From NCBI GenBank assembly GCA_014898425.1, contig RCSZ01000005.1:1452501-1516500 (forward strand): 64,000 nt of DNA, written 5' to 3'. Positions 36,041 through 48,019 of this stretch are shown in pieces (the first letter of the stretch is position 1; the number at the start of each line of letters is the position of its first letter). The notes below the pieces were generated by a model. It searched no databases. It saw nothing but the letters and a program-made list of their open reading frames with translations, and had not been told where the DNA came from. This DNA comes from Botryotinia globosa (Eukaryota > Ascomycota > Leotiomycetes > Helotiales > Sclerotiniaceae). The position numbers were made by a program, and so were the translations under genes.

Positions 36041-37593
36041 TTACAACTTCATCCTAACAACCTTGAACGGCAAGTCCTCTTCGGTGATCTCATCAAACCC
36101 CGCTGCCGGTACAATCTTCGCGTTTCTACACCTTCGCAGTCAGTAACCATGTACTAATGAGAATGGAAAACTCACCCAACAGCAAATCCTTTTCCCACCT
36201 CATAAGCCCTCGCCTTCCCTCTCCCCTTTGCCTCCTTCGTCAACTCCCTCAGTCTCACCTCAAACCCATCTTCATTTCCAGGCCTGCGCTCACCATATTT
36301 ACCCTTACCCTCACTATCTTTGGCATCTTTACCTAGTATCCCTACCATATTTAAAGGTTCCAATAATCTCAGTTCGTGACTCCAAGCTGGTATTTTTCTA
36401 GGCCAGATGATTGTTGCTTTGAGACTTTTAAGCGACTTCATGGATCCGATGATCATCCATGTACGTTCCCAGCGGGGCACGTCGTTAGAGGAGGATTCGT
36501 TATATACTGTATGGATGGGAAGGTCAGCGAGCTGTTGGGAATGAACAGATGTAAGGGCAGAAGGGGGAGGTGGAAATTTTGGGATAATGATGGGGCGGGG
36601 AGGAAAGGGGTCAGGGAGGCTGGTAGTTAAAGAGATCAGAAAGTGCGAAATCAAAGAATTGATTGTGCTTACGAGATGACGTATCAAAGGAGAAATCGAG
36701 AGTTACAGAGGTTATGGAATCAAAGCGACGGGGAAGAATCTCGTTACTGAAAGAGATGAAAGATTCCATGCTGTCGAAGTTGAAGGTGTTGGTTGAGTAG
36801 AGAAGAGAGATTGCCTCAGAGTAGCTGTGTTTGTTAGCTTCAGGTTTTGCCTCAATCTTCCAATGACACCCAGATGTTTGATCGAAGTAAGAGAAGAGAC
36901 GCAACGGAGAGACAGAAGGACAATGCGAGATAAATATGAAATACAAACATACATTCGTCTACAAACCTGTAGCAACTGAATCAAACTTCCGCTTCCCTCC
37001 CCAATTATCTCATGCACCCCACTCCCGCCAGGTATCTTCACGCTCCTACACCCCGCAACGATACACGCATCCTCCTCCCTCGTCCCTGCATCCAAGTCTC
37101 TTCTATCACTTTTACAAACAACATGATTCAACTTATCCTCCCTTCTTACGATATGTAGTACCCTCCCTCCAAGCACCCAAGTATAAATTTCCATCCTCAC
37201 CTCCGACGGCAACAAACCAAAAATTGTACTCCCCCCTTGACCAAAGAATTTCCTCTCCACATGTTCCGCCTCATCCCCATCAACCTCAAATCCCATCCCA
37301 AAAACCCCCAATCCATAACCCTCACTCGGCGTCAGTGGTCTCTCCTTTCTCTTCGTTCTCTCACTCACAGGCGCTGGGGGCACGTAAGATTTACTCGCCT
37401 TTCCCGTGTACTTATGTTGCTCATACGGTCTCTTGATCGTCTTGTATGGTTGACTTGGTAAGTGTTCCGAAGAACGAGAGCCTGGCAGTGCATCCAGAGC
37501 CTTCTGGATGAGATGAGCAGAAAGACGTCTTCGTTCTGGGCCCCAAAGATGATTTCTAGACAGCGGAAAAAGATCGCTGGGTGTGGTTGACAT
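36041..37593 (-). CDS. DUF7730/2EXR-like protein of unknown function
   Basis: Exons 36953-37593, 36673-36824, 36176-36506 and 36041-36125 give 402 aa. Introns are 36825-36952 (GTATGT, branch GCTAAC), 36507-36672 (GTAAGC) and 36126-36175 (GTGAGT, branch CTGAC). The last exon (NAKIVPAAGFDEITEEDLPF and on) is outside the obvious open frame, which stops inside intron 3. The family core is IFGLLPSEVRMEIYTWVLGG, then LIQLLQVCRRIYSEAISLLYSTNTF spanning the first junction, and ITSVTLDFSF. This F-box-like helix plus repeated lipocalin-like strands is common in Pezizomycotina proteins of unknown role. The N-terminal ~110 residues are basic and disordered. Confidence 0.82.
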
Positions 37594-38357
37594 GTTGGCG
37601 TGTTTTCATATCATGTAGTTCTTGTGGTATGATATCTCTAAGGAGCCGATAAACAGTCGCGCAATATGATTTACTTACAGATGATAGTGGAAGACGCTGT
37701 ACATATTTCGTATTCATAAATCAAGTGAGGTTAGCGCCAAGTAAGCCGTCCCTTGTTGTTCGTAGGATACTGGTAAATCGGCACCGGGTTTTATGTTCTC
37801 ACCGAAGGAAGGAAGGAATGTTACCTTGCATGAACAAATCATTTTGTGATGTGCAGCCAGGGATGGGCGCATCACCACACTCATTTAGACTCATTGTAAG
37901 ATCTTACGTCAAATGGTTCCTCAGCTTACCCCCTGGACATTATGAGTCGTATATTGCACAGATTTTCCTCAAGTATTATTCGTATGGTGGGCAATGGTTG
38001 GCAATATGCTTGGCATTTGTATCCTGTGATAGATCGATAGAAGCATCACCAACAGCATGCTGACATAGTGGACCTCCCGGTACGACATGCTCTAGACGTG
38101 ATAGGAAAAAGTGAGCACGAAATGCGAATCACGTGACGATGAGATACGATAATTCGCAGGCGTGGCAGTGAAATTCTAGTTTTGAGTGTATGTTAGAGGC
38201 AGAAACATCTACTAGCGGTATTATGACGGATTGATACCACAAAGACAAGAAACCCTCGAGTCGAGCTGCGTCGCCCAGTAGGAGAAAGTGAAGGCTGAAA
38301 GGCTTCGATCAAGAATGGTAAAAATATCAATATAAGGTGTTGGATATCTAAATTCGC
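37594..38357. other. Intergenic, no gene seen
   Basis: Promoter side of the DUF7730-like gene and 3' side of the ferric reductase. Only short unsupported open frames. Confidence 0.55.
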
Positions 38358-40779
38358 TCAAAAACAATACTCTTCCACATGCAAGAAGATTCCATTCGCT
38401 CCCGTTCCTTTATGCACTGCTCTCTCATCACTCAACTTTGCAGTTGAATTCCTAACCTTGGCCACCAAACTCTTTCCTCCACAGACTGTTATGGCAGTTT
38501 CTCCTCCCGTGATTTCTATTGGCCCTCTGATAAATTGACTAATATCTGGTCTTCCATTCAAATATATTATTTCTCTCACTCCCCTCCTTGATTTCTCGCT
38601 TGATTTCGCCTCTGGTGTTTTGGCACAGCAACAACCACTACCAGGTTGAGGAGAATCTCCAGAGACGCGGGATATTTGCTGGGTGGTGACGAGGGATTCC
38701 ATTTTATCCGAATTCTTTTCATCGTTATATGATTGACGTTTGGAACTTCGTATGGAGAGTTCGTCGTCGTTTGCTGTCCCACTAGATCGCGGATTGCAGC
38801 AGCATCCTCCTGCCTCTGATGATGAGCTAGATGCAAGGGATTTTATCTTTGGATCTTCTTCTTTATCCTCCTCACTCGGTTGATATCCTGCTCTGCCTTC
38901 TTCGGCTTTTGAGCTAGTAATTGATGCTCCATCGTTGCCAGTGACGGCGATTTTCACAATCAATTGAATACCCTTCTTATCCGCAAGAGCAAGCGCGCTT
39001 CCTAACCGTTTCGTATAAAAGTCGATATGGCTACGCTCGCGGACCACAAGAAGGAACTGAATTCGCTGCACACATGTTGGTGTGGGATTATGGAGGATGG
39101 ATTCGAGGATGGGGAGGGTGTAAGATGCGCCAGTGGAAGCGGAGATCAGAAGAATGGTCTCATAAGAGCTCCAGTTCTGCAAGTAAAGTTAGCATGGAAT
39201 CATTGGATTTCTGAGGGAGAGAATAATCCACATACTGGAGGTACACCGTAAGGACCAGACACAAATGCGGTCAAAAGAGCAGTCTTATCGAGACTCTGCA
39301 TTTTCGATGCATAATTATGTATTCTTCTCGAAAACCCTTTTTGAGCCCGGATCGCAAGTTGGATCTCATTGCAATGACACTTATTCGACGTCTGATACGG
39401 ACTCGCGATAGTAAAGGGATGGGTCTCAAGTGGACCGAGCCTCGGAAGCCACAGATACATATGCTGACCTGCTTTCCACGTGAATGGCGCGTCCTTGATG
39501 CTGATTATGGTTATATCATCACTCAGAGCCTGTAACTCCGCTTGATGGCCAACCCTTTGCATTCCTCTGCAGGCTGCTCCGACAACCTTCACTCTGAAAT
39601 TCCTGACAACAAGCAGGATACCTCTCAAAACCCAGTCAAATGACATCGCCGCCACAGCAAACCATACATTATGCCTAGCATACTCAGGTACGTGTATGTA
39701 CAACAGCCACAAAAATACTGCTGCGCAAGCAATGTGTTGCAACACGAAAACTTCATAAGCCATCCTTCTCAGAGGACTTAAGGAGCTGAAGAAAGTCCAA
39801 AGCAATATGCCCCAGGCGCCCATTCCATACTTTACCATTGGCATAAGTTTAAGCTCAAAGGAAACAAAGTCTGCTCGGACCCATTCCCGAAAGAAGAAGG
39901 CGCCATGAACCGTGACAGTGAGGAGTAAGGTCCTCGAAACCCAACGATGAAACCAATTCAATCTTTCATGTGAACTTCCAATCAAGGCTCCAATAATGTT
40001 CGACTTGGAAGAAAGTAGATAGATGAGCGGAACTTGCGTAACTGAGATCCAAGCGCCCCGAAATCCAATACGTTCATAGTAGTAGGCATCTTTTATTGTG
40101 ACATCGTATGTCATCATGAAGATCAAAATTGCCCAGTAGCAAAGAAGAAGAATAGTGCGGCCTGACGAGGGAGGAGATAACCATGAGAGATAAGGAGTTG
40201 AAATATGAATTTGAGGATATGATGATTCTCGAAAAATGGCTGTGGCTGTTGCGTATATCTCTTGGATTCGATTGCTAGGTTTGGTGGGATATTTTAGAGA
40301 GACTATTTTGCTTCTCCGAAGTCTGTCAGGATATGTTAGCGATCTATAACCTCTCCTGGTCACTGTTCTTGCTCTTGCTCATCTCCGGAACGTCTTTCAA
40401 AGCGCTTTCATGTTTCCCTTCGGCACGAGGTCGTTTGGAATGTGGATACTCTATATTCCTCTGAATGCCCACATCCCATCACGACGGAAAAAGATGATTG
40501 ATCTGTTTCCTAGATCGAGTTTCCAAACAAGAGACAACCGCAATCATTTTCTCAATTCACCAATAACGAACTTATCCCACTACTCCAAAGAAGAAGATGA
40601 AAATCCACTAACCTATCCCAATCTCTCCACCTCTCAAATCCCCTACACAGCAATACCGCACCGACGAACCCGGCAATAATATACCAATATCCCAACGCCA
40701 ACTTCTGATTATAAGGTCTGAACATCATATTCGAGCCCATATCCATCCCACCACTCATCCCACTCATAAGTGCGTCCAT
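38358..40779 (-). CDS. Ferric-chelate reductase (FRE family, NADPH/FAD/haem)
   Basis: Plasma-membrane reductase that reduces Fe(III) or Cu(II) before uptake. Exons 40613-40779, 39236-40322 and 38358-39176 give 690 aa. Introns are 40323-40612 and 39177-39235 (GTATGT). The N-terminus is Met/Gly-rich (MDALMSGMSGGMDMGSNMM). Haem ligands are paired His in ERLNWFHRWVSRTLLLTVTVH and in EVFVLQHIACAAVFLWLLYIH, each pair 13 residues apart. FAD binding is HPFTIASP and the NADPH site begins SGPYGVPP, with ILLISASTGASYTLPIL at the second junction. The NADPH domain carries a long Ser/Glu-rich insertion with two cysteine triplets (GGCCCNP and GCCCAK), not standard for the family. The C-terminus HVEEYCF corresponds to the usual aromatic end. 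Confidence 0.93.
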
Positions 40780-42541
40780 CTTTTCCTAGATAAATCGGCC
40801 TCGACCAGAAATTCGTAAGTCGTAATCGTCTTATCTTCCTCTCCTTCTTCCACGTCGCAGCCTTCCCGGCTTCCGAACCAGCGGAAATAATCTCCTTGAA
40901 GAAAGTCGGCCTCTTCCCTTTCCAAATAATGAGGCAAGACGAGAATATGTTGATGAATGATTTCCCCACTTATCGTAATCGAATCTGAGAGCCCAGATCA
41001 CTTCAATAAAATTCGATGTTCCCGACAACCTTTTTCGCGGTCGACCAATCCTGGGTGTTGTACTTCTGCTCTTCTTTCTTTGATAAGGAGCCTCGTTTGT
41101 TGAATTATAATGCAACTGTGCACAAAGGTCACCAAACTTTCCTTCCCTCACTTCCGGTATTAATGAATCGCAATCAAGCCCAATTCCTCAAGATAAAATC
41201 GTAATTAAATATACTAATAATAAAAGAGAAAACCCAGTCAATCTTTCACCGTCATTCAAAATCAAGAACCAAATAAGCTCAAGCATTTTTACTATGTAAG
41301 TATCAACAGAGGACCAAAACATGTGTATGCCAAGCGACTAAGCTCGGCTATGATCCTTGCCTAGTGGCGTGAAATGTGCTCAATTGCGCTCGTTTACTGT
41401 ATCTTGCTCATTGAAGAAGGTACGGAGTCCGGACCACTTTGGATTGTATCGATGGAGTGAGTGTATGAGGATTGAGGAAGCTGGAGGAAGCAGGAAACTT
41501 GCTCACCCAAAGAGATTTGCACATGGAATGGGATATTGGGGTATTGAAACCTTTTCGAGGTTGTGAGTTGTGAGTTGTGAGTTGTGAGTTGTGAGTTGTG
41601 AAAGGGAGGAAGAGTGAGGATAGGAAGTTAGGAACTTAGGAAGGAGGGGCATAAATACCGTGCGGTTGCTTTACGATAAGGATTAGGAAACGGGTAAGAT
41701 TATATACATAGTACTTGGAGTGATTGATGATTGATTCATTCTTGAGCAGCATAGCTTGAGTGAGTGAGCATGGACAATGAGCAAGATACGATATACTACC
41801 AAGTGAGTAATACCTCGATTCTCGAGTCTCGAGACTTCGTATGTAACTAACTACTTAGTAGTGTCTCTGACTCTCTTATATCTGATGCACATAATCCCTA
41901 CTGGTCCGAACACGTAAAGGAACGAACATCAGGATTCAGAAACCATCCGAAACATGAGAAGAATTAGGAAGTAACTACCCGGAGAAATCATCCTATCCGG
42001 AATTCGAATAGTGGCACAGTGACGGGTAGGTAGACTCGATAGATAGACTCGATAGATACGAAGAGAGATCTCGACCTCCAGCTACTGAATATCTTTTAGC
42101 CACACGTGACATGCCGTACATGAATCATGATCCATGGATACCAACCTACAGTACTATGTAATTACCACCTACCTACCTCTTCTTGGCGAGGGGTCCATTC
42201 AAAATCAAATTCCTGGTAAAGATGAGCAAGATATTCCTTTGCCATCCATAGATAGTCCAAGCATGGTCGCCGGTCGGTCCTCTTACAAACACCTGGGCAT
42301 ACCAAGTAATCGCTCGATACGGAATGTGAGCACTTTTTATTGGGATATCCAGCAGGGTACTCAAGAGAAGATTAAATAACTTGCTCATTCCCAGGGAATT
42401 TGGTCAATTGTGAATAATTTAAGCTTTCAGTTTGTATTTCTTTTTAAGCCTCAAAGAATTTCATTTCTTTACTTCTACTTACTTCTACTTCCTTTGAATA
42501 ATCTCAAGTCCTTTAATATTAACAAAGAAAACTTTCACACC
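40780..42541. promoter_or_regulatory. Divergent promoter region, ferric reductase / X325 protein
   Basis: 1.76 kb between two head-to-head genes that both relate to metal handling. It includes a GTTGTGA heptamer array (41560-41601, about six copies) and a CT-rich leader just before the ATG at 42542. No metal-responsive element was identified with confidence. Confidence 0.45.
41560..41601 (+). repeat. GTTGTGA heptamer array, about six copies
   Basis: Perfect seven-base tandem units, third distinct seven-base system in the window. Confidence 0.9.
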
Positions 42542-43439
42542 ATGGCACGTCTCACAGCTCTTCTCGGTCTTGCTACCGTTGTCTCCCAATGCTCTGCGCA
42601 TTTTCTCTTGAACTACCCTGTGTCCTGTAAGCTCCCCGAATTCGAGCCTTGACTTCACCAGAGAAAGGGAAAGAAAGAGAAAGCTAACATCCCTCCAGAT
42701 GGTTTCGACGATGATGCAGAAGGAACTGCTCCTTGTGGTGGCTTCAACGTTGGTTTTGATCGTGATATTACCGCCTTCCACGTAGATGGAGACTCAATTG
42801 CAATGTTAGTCGCTCTCGAACAATTGCGTACCATGCATCTGTACCAAGAGCAATTTTAACATAATTGAAAATAGGACCTCGACCCACCCAAGTACAACAT
42901 GGTTGTTCAGAGCTATGCTTGGAAATGATACTGCTGCAGCCAATTGGACAAACCTCATCCCATCTGTCCAACAAACTGGTCTCGGTGCTTTCTGCGAACC
43001 AACAGTCACGGTTCCATCCACATTTGCTGGAAGCATGGGTGTCGTGAATGTTGTTGCTGATGGTCCAGATGGTATGCGCACTCTAGCCAATCCCCAAATC
43101 TCTAACCTCTTCCCTAAACTAACTGTATTTCTTTCCGCAGGACTCCTCTACCAATGCGCCCCCGTATCTTTCGTTGCCGGACCAGCAACCGCTACTCCTA
43201 CTGCATGCAAGAACGCAACCGGTGTATCGGCAAGCTATGCTGTTGATGCAGCTCTTTCCAGCCTCCCAGCTTCCGCGACTGCAACCGCCTCCGCAAGTGG
43301 AACCTCCGGCACAGCTGCTGCCACCAGTTCCAGCGCGGCTGGAGCTTTGACTGTCGCACCAATGACCTACGGTGTTATGGGAACCTTCATGTGGGTTGGA
43401 AGTGTCGGTGTTGCAAGTTTCGCTGCTTTCTTGTTGTAA
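42542..43439 (+). CDS. X325/BIM1-like copper-binding GPI-anchored surface protein
   Basis: Exons 42542-42626, 42699-42804, 42875-43071 and 43141-43439 give 228 aa; all introns are GT-AG. A signal peptide (about 1-19) is followed directly by His20 (AHFLLNYPVSYGFDDD), so cleavage would expose an N-terminal histidine as in the LPMO-like copper brace. The core has the family features AEGTAPCGGF, a possible second ligand His in FHVDGDSIAM, and paired Cys (AFCEP, YQCAPVSF). A Ser/Ala/Thr-rich stalk and a hydrophobic end (VASFAAFLL) indicate a GPI anchor. Known relatives (Cryptococcus Bim1, Laetisaria X325) bind copper but lack polysaccharide oxidase activity; BIM1 works in copper uptake. Neighbour of a ferric/cupric reductase on the opposite strand. 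Confidence 0.88.
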
Positions 43440-44148
43440 ATTATGGATGGGATATGATATGAATGACGAATGAACAAACGCGAAATACTCCATAAATAGG
43501 ATTATATTCCGGAATAATCGAAATCAAAAGAATTAATTAAAAATCACTTGGCAGACTTCAACCTGTAAATCTGGGCTCAGAGCTCACTGGCCAGACGAAT
43601 TTTTACTCACCTACGTGCAATAATGAATACATACCCATGAAGGAGACAATCCCGCTTGAAAAATCGCGAGCAATAATGACATTTGAAACCTTAGACTGGA
43701 ATTATTAGGTAGTCCTCGTATATGCTGAGATCACATTATAGGCCGTGAGAGTTTTGACGCGTTAATCACGACAAGCCAAGGAAAATATCCGAATAAACAC
43801 AGGATGTGTGCACAGAATATGCACAAAATAAACCTAGCGGCTCATGCCAATGTATTTGATCTCAAAAGCTTCACCAATGTGCCGCCAGATCACCATTTTT
43901 CAGACCATCACGGATGTAAACACCCTTCAACCCCGCAATAGGTGGGATAATGATGTAATCTAGTGACAGTGCACAGCATAGTCGAGTCATGATGTATCGG
44001 GAAAATATATTGCATGAGCTTTAATTCATTCTGGAAAGGTAGTGCAGTCTTTCTATATCGCTCTGTCTATTTGCCGTCCATGTACCCTCCATCCAACAAC
44101 GCCGGCTCTCTCGTTTTCGTTCAAAATCAAACTCCAAACATATTGCTA
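43440..44148. other. Convergent intergenic region
   Basis: 3' side of both flanking genes; no coding signal. Confidence 0.55.
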
Positions 44149-45703
44149 TTATCGTAATTCGTGCTCGACCTTAGTAGAACGTTCTCTCGTGACTGTAGGG
44201 CGTTCTCTTGTATTTGTGGAAGGCTCTCTTGTAATTGAGGAGCGTTCTCTTGTGGGTGTAGGGCGTTCTCTTGTACTTGTAGAGTGTTCTCTTGTACTTG
44301 TATAGTGTTCTCTTGTACTTGTAGAGTGTTCTCTTGTGCTTATAGAACGTTCTCGTGTGCTTCTAGAACTCTCTCTTCTGGGTGTAGAGTGTTCTCGTGT
44401 GCTCATAGAACGCTCTCTTGTGCTCGTAGAGCGTTCTCTTGTACTTGATTCGTACCACTCATTAGTCGACCACTCCACTATCAGTTTCTTTGCATCCTCA
44501 GATAAAGTATAATATCCTGGATTGTCTTTCGGAAAGAACATAGCTGGGAAATTATTAGCCCCCAAAACTTCAAGTCTTCGTGAAAACTTACTCATATGCG
44601 CACTTGTCTCATCGGCGGCCTTGTCGTTGATGGCCTCTCGAAAGAAATCCTTGGCGCTGGTTTTTGGCAGATTGCAGAATGTTCTCTGATTTCCAATCAC
44701 ACTTCCCACCAAGCTTCCGTCAGCTTTACTCACTGCCTCTTTGCCCAACCTTGTATACAAATTTGCCCAGCCGACCTCTAACTCCTTTCGTAGAGTAACC
44801 ATCCCAGCTACCCTCTTCTTCAATTCTTCACCCTTCATTAGGCACCCCACGAACTCAAGATGTGATCCTACCCATGACCAGCCTTCCTGAATTTGATCCT
44901 TTTTGAAGTACGCAGCTGCACCTCCAGCAGCAATAGCGCCTGCTGCTCCAGCATACATTGCTAACGTTCCCCATTTTTTCCAGGCAGGTGCTTCTGCAGG
45001 TGGTGGTGCTGGTAGTGCCGCAACTGGTTTCTTTTCCTCTACAGTTTTGTCTACCTCCTTCTCGCCCCATAGTGCACCCGCCAGACTACTCACTTGCGCG
45101 AAAGCCGATGTAGCTGCATTGTAATGACCTTCAGCACCGTGCGCAACTACACCTGGTGATATGCCCAAGTAAGGAGTATCGAATGCAAGAACGCCCTGAA
45201 TATATGGGAACATGAAAGCATTTATTGCATCTGTAGTTTCTTTCGAATCTATCACCTTATCGGATGTGATTGCCAGTGCCGTATCAGCAGCGACGATTCC
45301 TCCCATAGAATGACCAATAAGTATCGTGCGCACAGAAGGGTCGACGGTTGGAGAAGGTGTTCCATTTTGGACTTCGATATCGATTACCTTTTCTTGAAGC
45401 CTGTGCAAAATCGATTAGCTGTAGGTTTCAATATTAATTCCAGGGGTGACAATACCAATCTCTGAACCTGCTCACACACACTCCCAGATCTCCTCGAGTT
45501 TCGTATTGCGGATATGTGATCGCGCGAACCTTAACTTTTGGGAGGCCATGGCTTACGAGAGCTCGAAGATGTTCAGGAAAGGATCCAAAAGTATCATCTC
45601 CTCCTTTAAAGCTGGCTCGAGAATTAGCCTGTGCGATATCAAAAAGAGTGTCAGCATATCTTTCTTACCCGTGAATAAAGCAAAGAAGTATAGTCTTCTT
45701 CAT
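44149..45703 (-). CDS. Alpha/beta-hydrolase (DUF676/PGAP1-like serine esterase) with heptad-repeat tail
   Basis: Exons 45669-45703, 45456-45611, 44592-45400 and 44149-44543 give 464 aa. The tiny first exon (35 nt) encodes MKKTILLCFIHG and joins FKGGDDTFGSFPEHL. Introns are 45612-45668, 45401-45455 and 44544-44591; the last is 48 nt, a multiple of three, so it also reads open. Catalytic nucleophile Ser95 lies in ILIGHSMGG, and HGFKGGDD is the oxyanion region. A hydrophobic segment (about LAMYAGAAGAIAAGGAAAYF) could anchor it in a membrane. HMTMFFPKDNPGYYTLSE is typical of this fungal lipase-like group. The last ~100 residues are about 13 copies of a Ser-Thr-Arg-Glu-His/Arg-Ser-Thr heptad encoded by a 21-base minisatellite. 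Substrate unknown. Confidence 0.86.
44165..44460 (-). repeat. 21-base coding minisatellite
   Basis: Imperfect units such as GTTCTCTTGTACTTGTAGAGT (plus strand) are repeated about 13-14 times in frame, giving the STREHST heptads at the C-terminus of the hydrolase. Confidence 0.9.
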
Positions 45704-46578
45704 ATTTGGTCATTGTTGAAGTTGTTCTCCATGAGAACAACTTTGGATTGCAAGAACGGGTGTTAACCTTACTGCAAACTCGCAATGTGACAGGTTGACA
45801 GGTTGACAGCGGGGCAAGCGGCGGGGCGGGGGTTACAGTATGAATAATCACGGATCATCTTCCAAACAGAGCGGAAAGAGAGCGGAAAGAGAGCGGGAGG
45901 GCGAGAGGGCGAGAGAGCCTCAAGATCCGCCACGTCATATTTCATATTTCACACTTCACACTTCACACTTTATACTACCTGAGTAGGAGGTACATAGGTA
46001 TTATAACGATCTCGAACATGATAGTAGAAATGATATTGCAATACCGGGACACGTACGTTCATAGTACTTTGGTAACAATTATTTGATTCTATCAGGGTTT
46101 ACCATTTACATTCTGAGTGCAGTCAAGTTACATACTTCAAATCACCCCCAAAAAGAAGGGCTATTAAATTGTCAGATCTGAATTGGAAAATATCTTGATG
46201 TCAGGGCATCTTTTAAAATGCAATCTGGTCGCGTTCATGAGGTATCGGTGCAGTCAAGTTACTTGGAACTACTGTATCCTCGTCACGACTTGGAAAAGTC
46301 ACAGTCAATCGTTGAGGAAGCTGGAGGATGTCACCGGCTACATACTATTTCTCAAACCCAGGGTTGAAGAGCGAGTGGATTCACCGTGAGGGCAGCTGAA
46401 GCGAGATTGACTCTCAGAATTGTCACCCAAAAACTTCGGATACCACACCAACCTAGTAATCTCAAGTGGCCCAGTCCCGAAACCCTGACTTCCTCCCTCC
46501 CTCCCTCTGTTCCTTTACATAAAATTCAACTCTGCACGTCGACAATTCTTCAGACCGACAACTTTGAGATTTGACATA
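45704..46578. other. Intergenic between divergent genes
   Basis: No gene supported. A 15-base direct repeat GTGCAGTCAAGTTAC occurs at about 46117 and 46246, and a short TTCACAC array near 45950-45970. Confidence 0.5.
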
Positions 46579-48019
46579 ATGGATCAACAAGGTTTGTTTC
46601 AGGTTGATGTGGAGTCATTTCAGAAGCTTATTGATGGATTGGACGTTCAATCGTGCGACGAACTGACAGGAAGACTTCAGGAGGGAGTTCAACAACGATA
46701 TCTTGATGTTTGCAAGAAGTTTGAACCTTGGGGACAGGAAGATTTATTCATATTATAAGTTTTGCAAACACCAGATTTCAAATGATCAATGTCCATAACT
46801 CATCATCTTATGTCAAAAATTGCGCCGCCAAACTTCTTTCTTGATATTATCGCCTCTTACAAGTCAAGGTCGAAACTAATGCCACCAACTGAAGACACAC
46901 TTCGCGTCCACACAGAGCCCACCCGAGGTCAGGGAGCAAGTATTCCGTCTTATTATCGAGGATTACTTTGAAGAGTTCCCAGAACGCTCAGTGCTGGTCT
47001 ATCAAAACTGGATCATGGGACCCTGTACAAAGATCAATATATCAGGAAATGCAGGATTACCTCTCAAAGATCTTCCTCTCTTTGAAATCGCTTTGATCCC
47101 TGATCAGAAGCTCTATCGAGAGTTCTTTGCTTTAAGGATTGAGCAATGTACACTTGAACTTCGTCCTAGCTTTACATGGAGCCACGTCTATAGTTTCCCT
47201 CCCGAAGTTCAAGTTGCCGATCCACCTGAGGAGATCACGGAGTAGGTGACCGATAGCTCGAAGAGCAGTTTTGAGTATATGACGTGGGTTTACTTGCAAG
47301 AAAAGGAGCTTGGCCTTCATCCCAACATCGGCACTAGTAATCATAATCTGCTTCTACGTGGTTGGGTTTACCATTATCCTTCTCTCTCTGAATTACCTCC
47401 AATAATGTTGGATAATGTTCGCAGTATTTATATCATTTTAAGGTTAGTTCTCTTCCCTTCTCATTCCTCTCTCAAAGTCGAGGGCCTATCTTGGAAACGT
47501 CAGACCGAGAGACATTCGATTCGATATCTAGAATTGTCCTCAATTCACCTTTCTACTTCGACATGTCATATTGTGCCTTTTGAATTTACATCCCTTCAAA
47601 TCTAATGTTAACAATGTGACATTTACAGCACCGATTATCTTCACACACAGTATATCGGTGCTGAGCGATGGAAAAAACGCTCTGCTCCTACGTTCGACGT
47701 TCTTAGCTGCGTATGTCTATCTCCCATCCCGTTTCCTCTCCAACCAGCCGACTAAATTTCTTCATAGAATCTGAAATACGCTGCAAACCTAGCCTCCCTC
47801 TCTTACATTCTGGGCCATAAAAGTCGGGGTTCCGGAAACCCATTCGATCAAGCCGACACCCTTCTTTCTACCACGGTCCTTCCAATCATCCTCCGCTCCC
47901 TCAAGAACACTTTCGCTGTCGAGCCCAAGCAGAGCACTCTGATCCCCTGCCCCTCTATCCCAGCTCACAACGTTCAGTATCAAAATTTTCCAAACCAAAA
48001 CCCCCCCAAGACGTTGTGA
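46579..48019 (+). pseudogene. Disrupted multi-exon gene, F-box/2EXR-like N-terminal hint
   Basis: Coding-like stretches in one order suggest a gene that no longer reads cleanly. They are MDQQGLFQVDVESFQKLIDG to a stop at 46756-46758, PPEVREQVFRLIIEDYFEEF in another frame from about 46919, an in-frame TAG at 47243-47245, then VTDSSKSSFEYMTWVYLQEK and on. The 3' half is well preserved: exon to 47442, intron 47443-47628, exon 47629-47710 (STDYLHTQYIGAERWKKRSA), intron 47711-47767 (donor GTATGT) and a last exon 47768-48019 ending at TGA. These join in frame. Either the gene is decaying (stop plus frameshift), or unusual introns near 46760-46915 and 47207-47245 rescue it. The family is not recognised beyond the PPEVREQVFRL helix, which resembles LPPEIR-type 2EXR proteins. 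Confidence 0.55.

Noticed and set aside
36936..37461. 166-codon Ser/Pro/His-rich plus-strand frame
   Set aside because: Antisense to exon 1 of the DUF7730-like gene, whose splice sites and domain core are convincing.
39027..39535. Plus-strand frames opposite the ferric reductase
   Set aside because: Antisense shadows; the minus strand holds the full set of haem, FAD and NADPH motifs.
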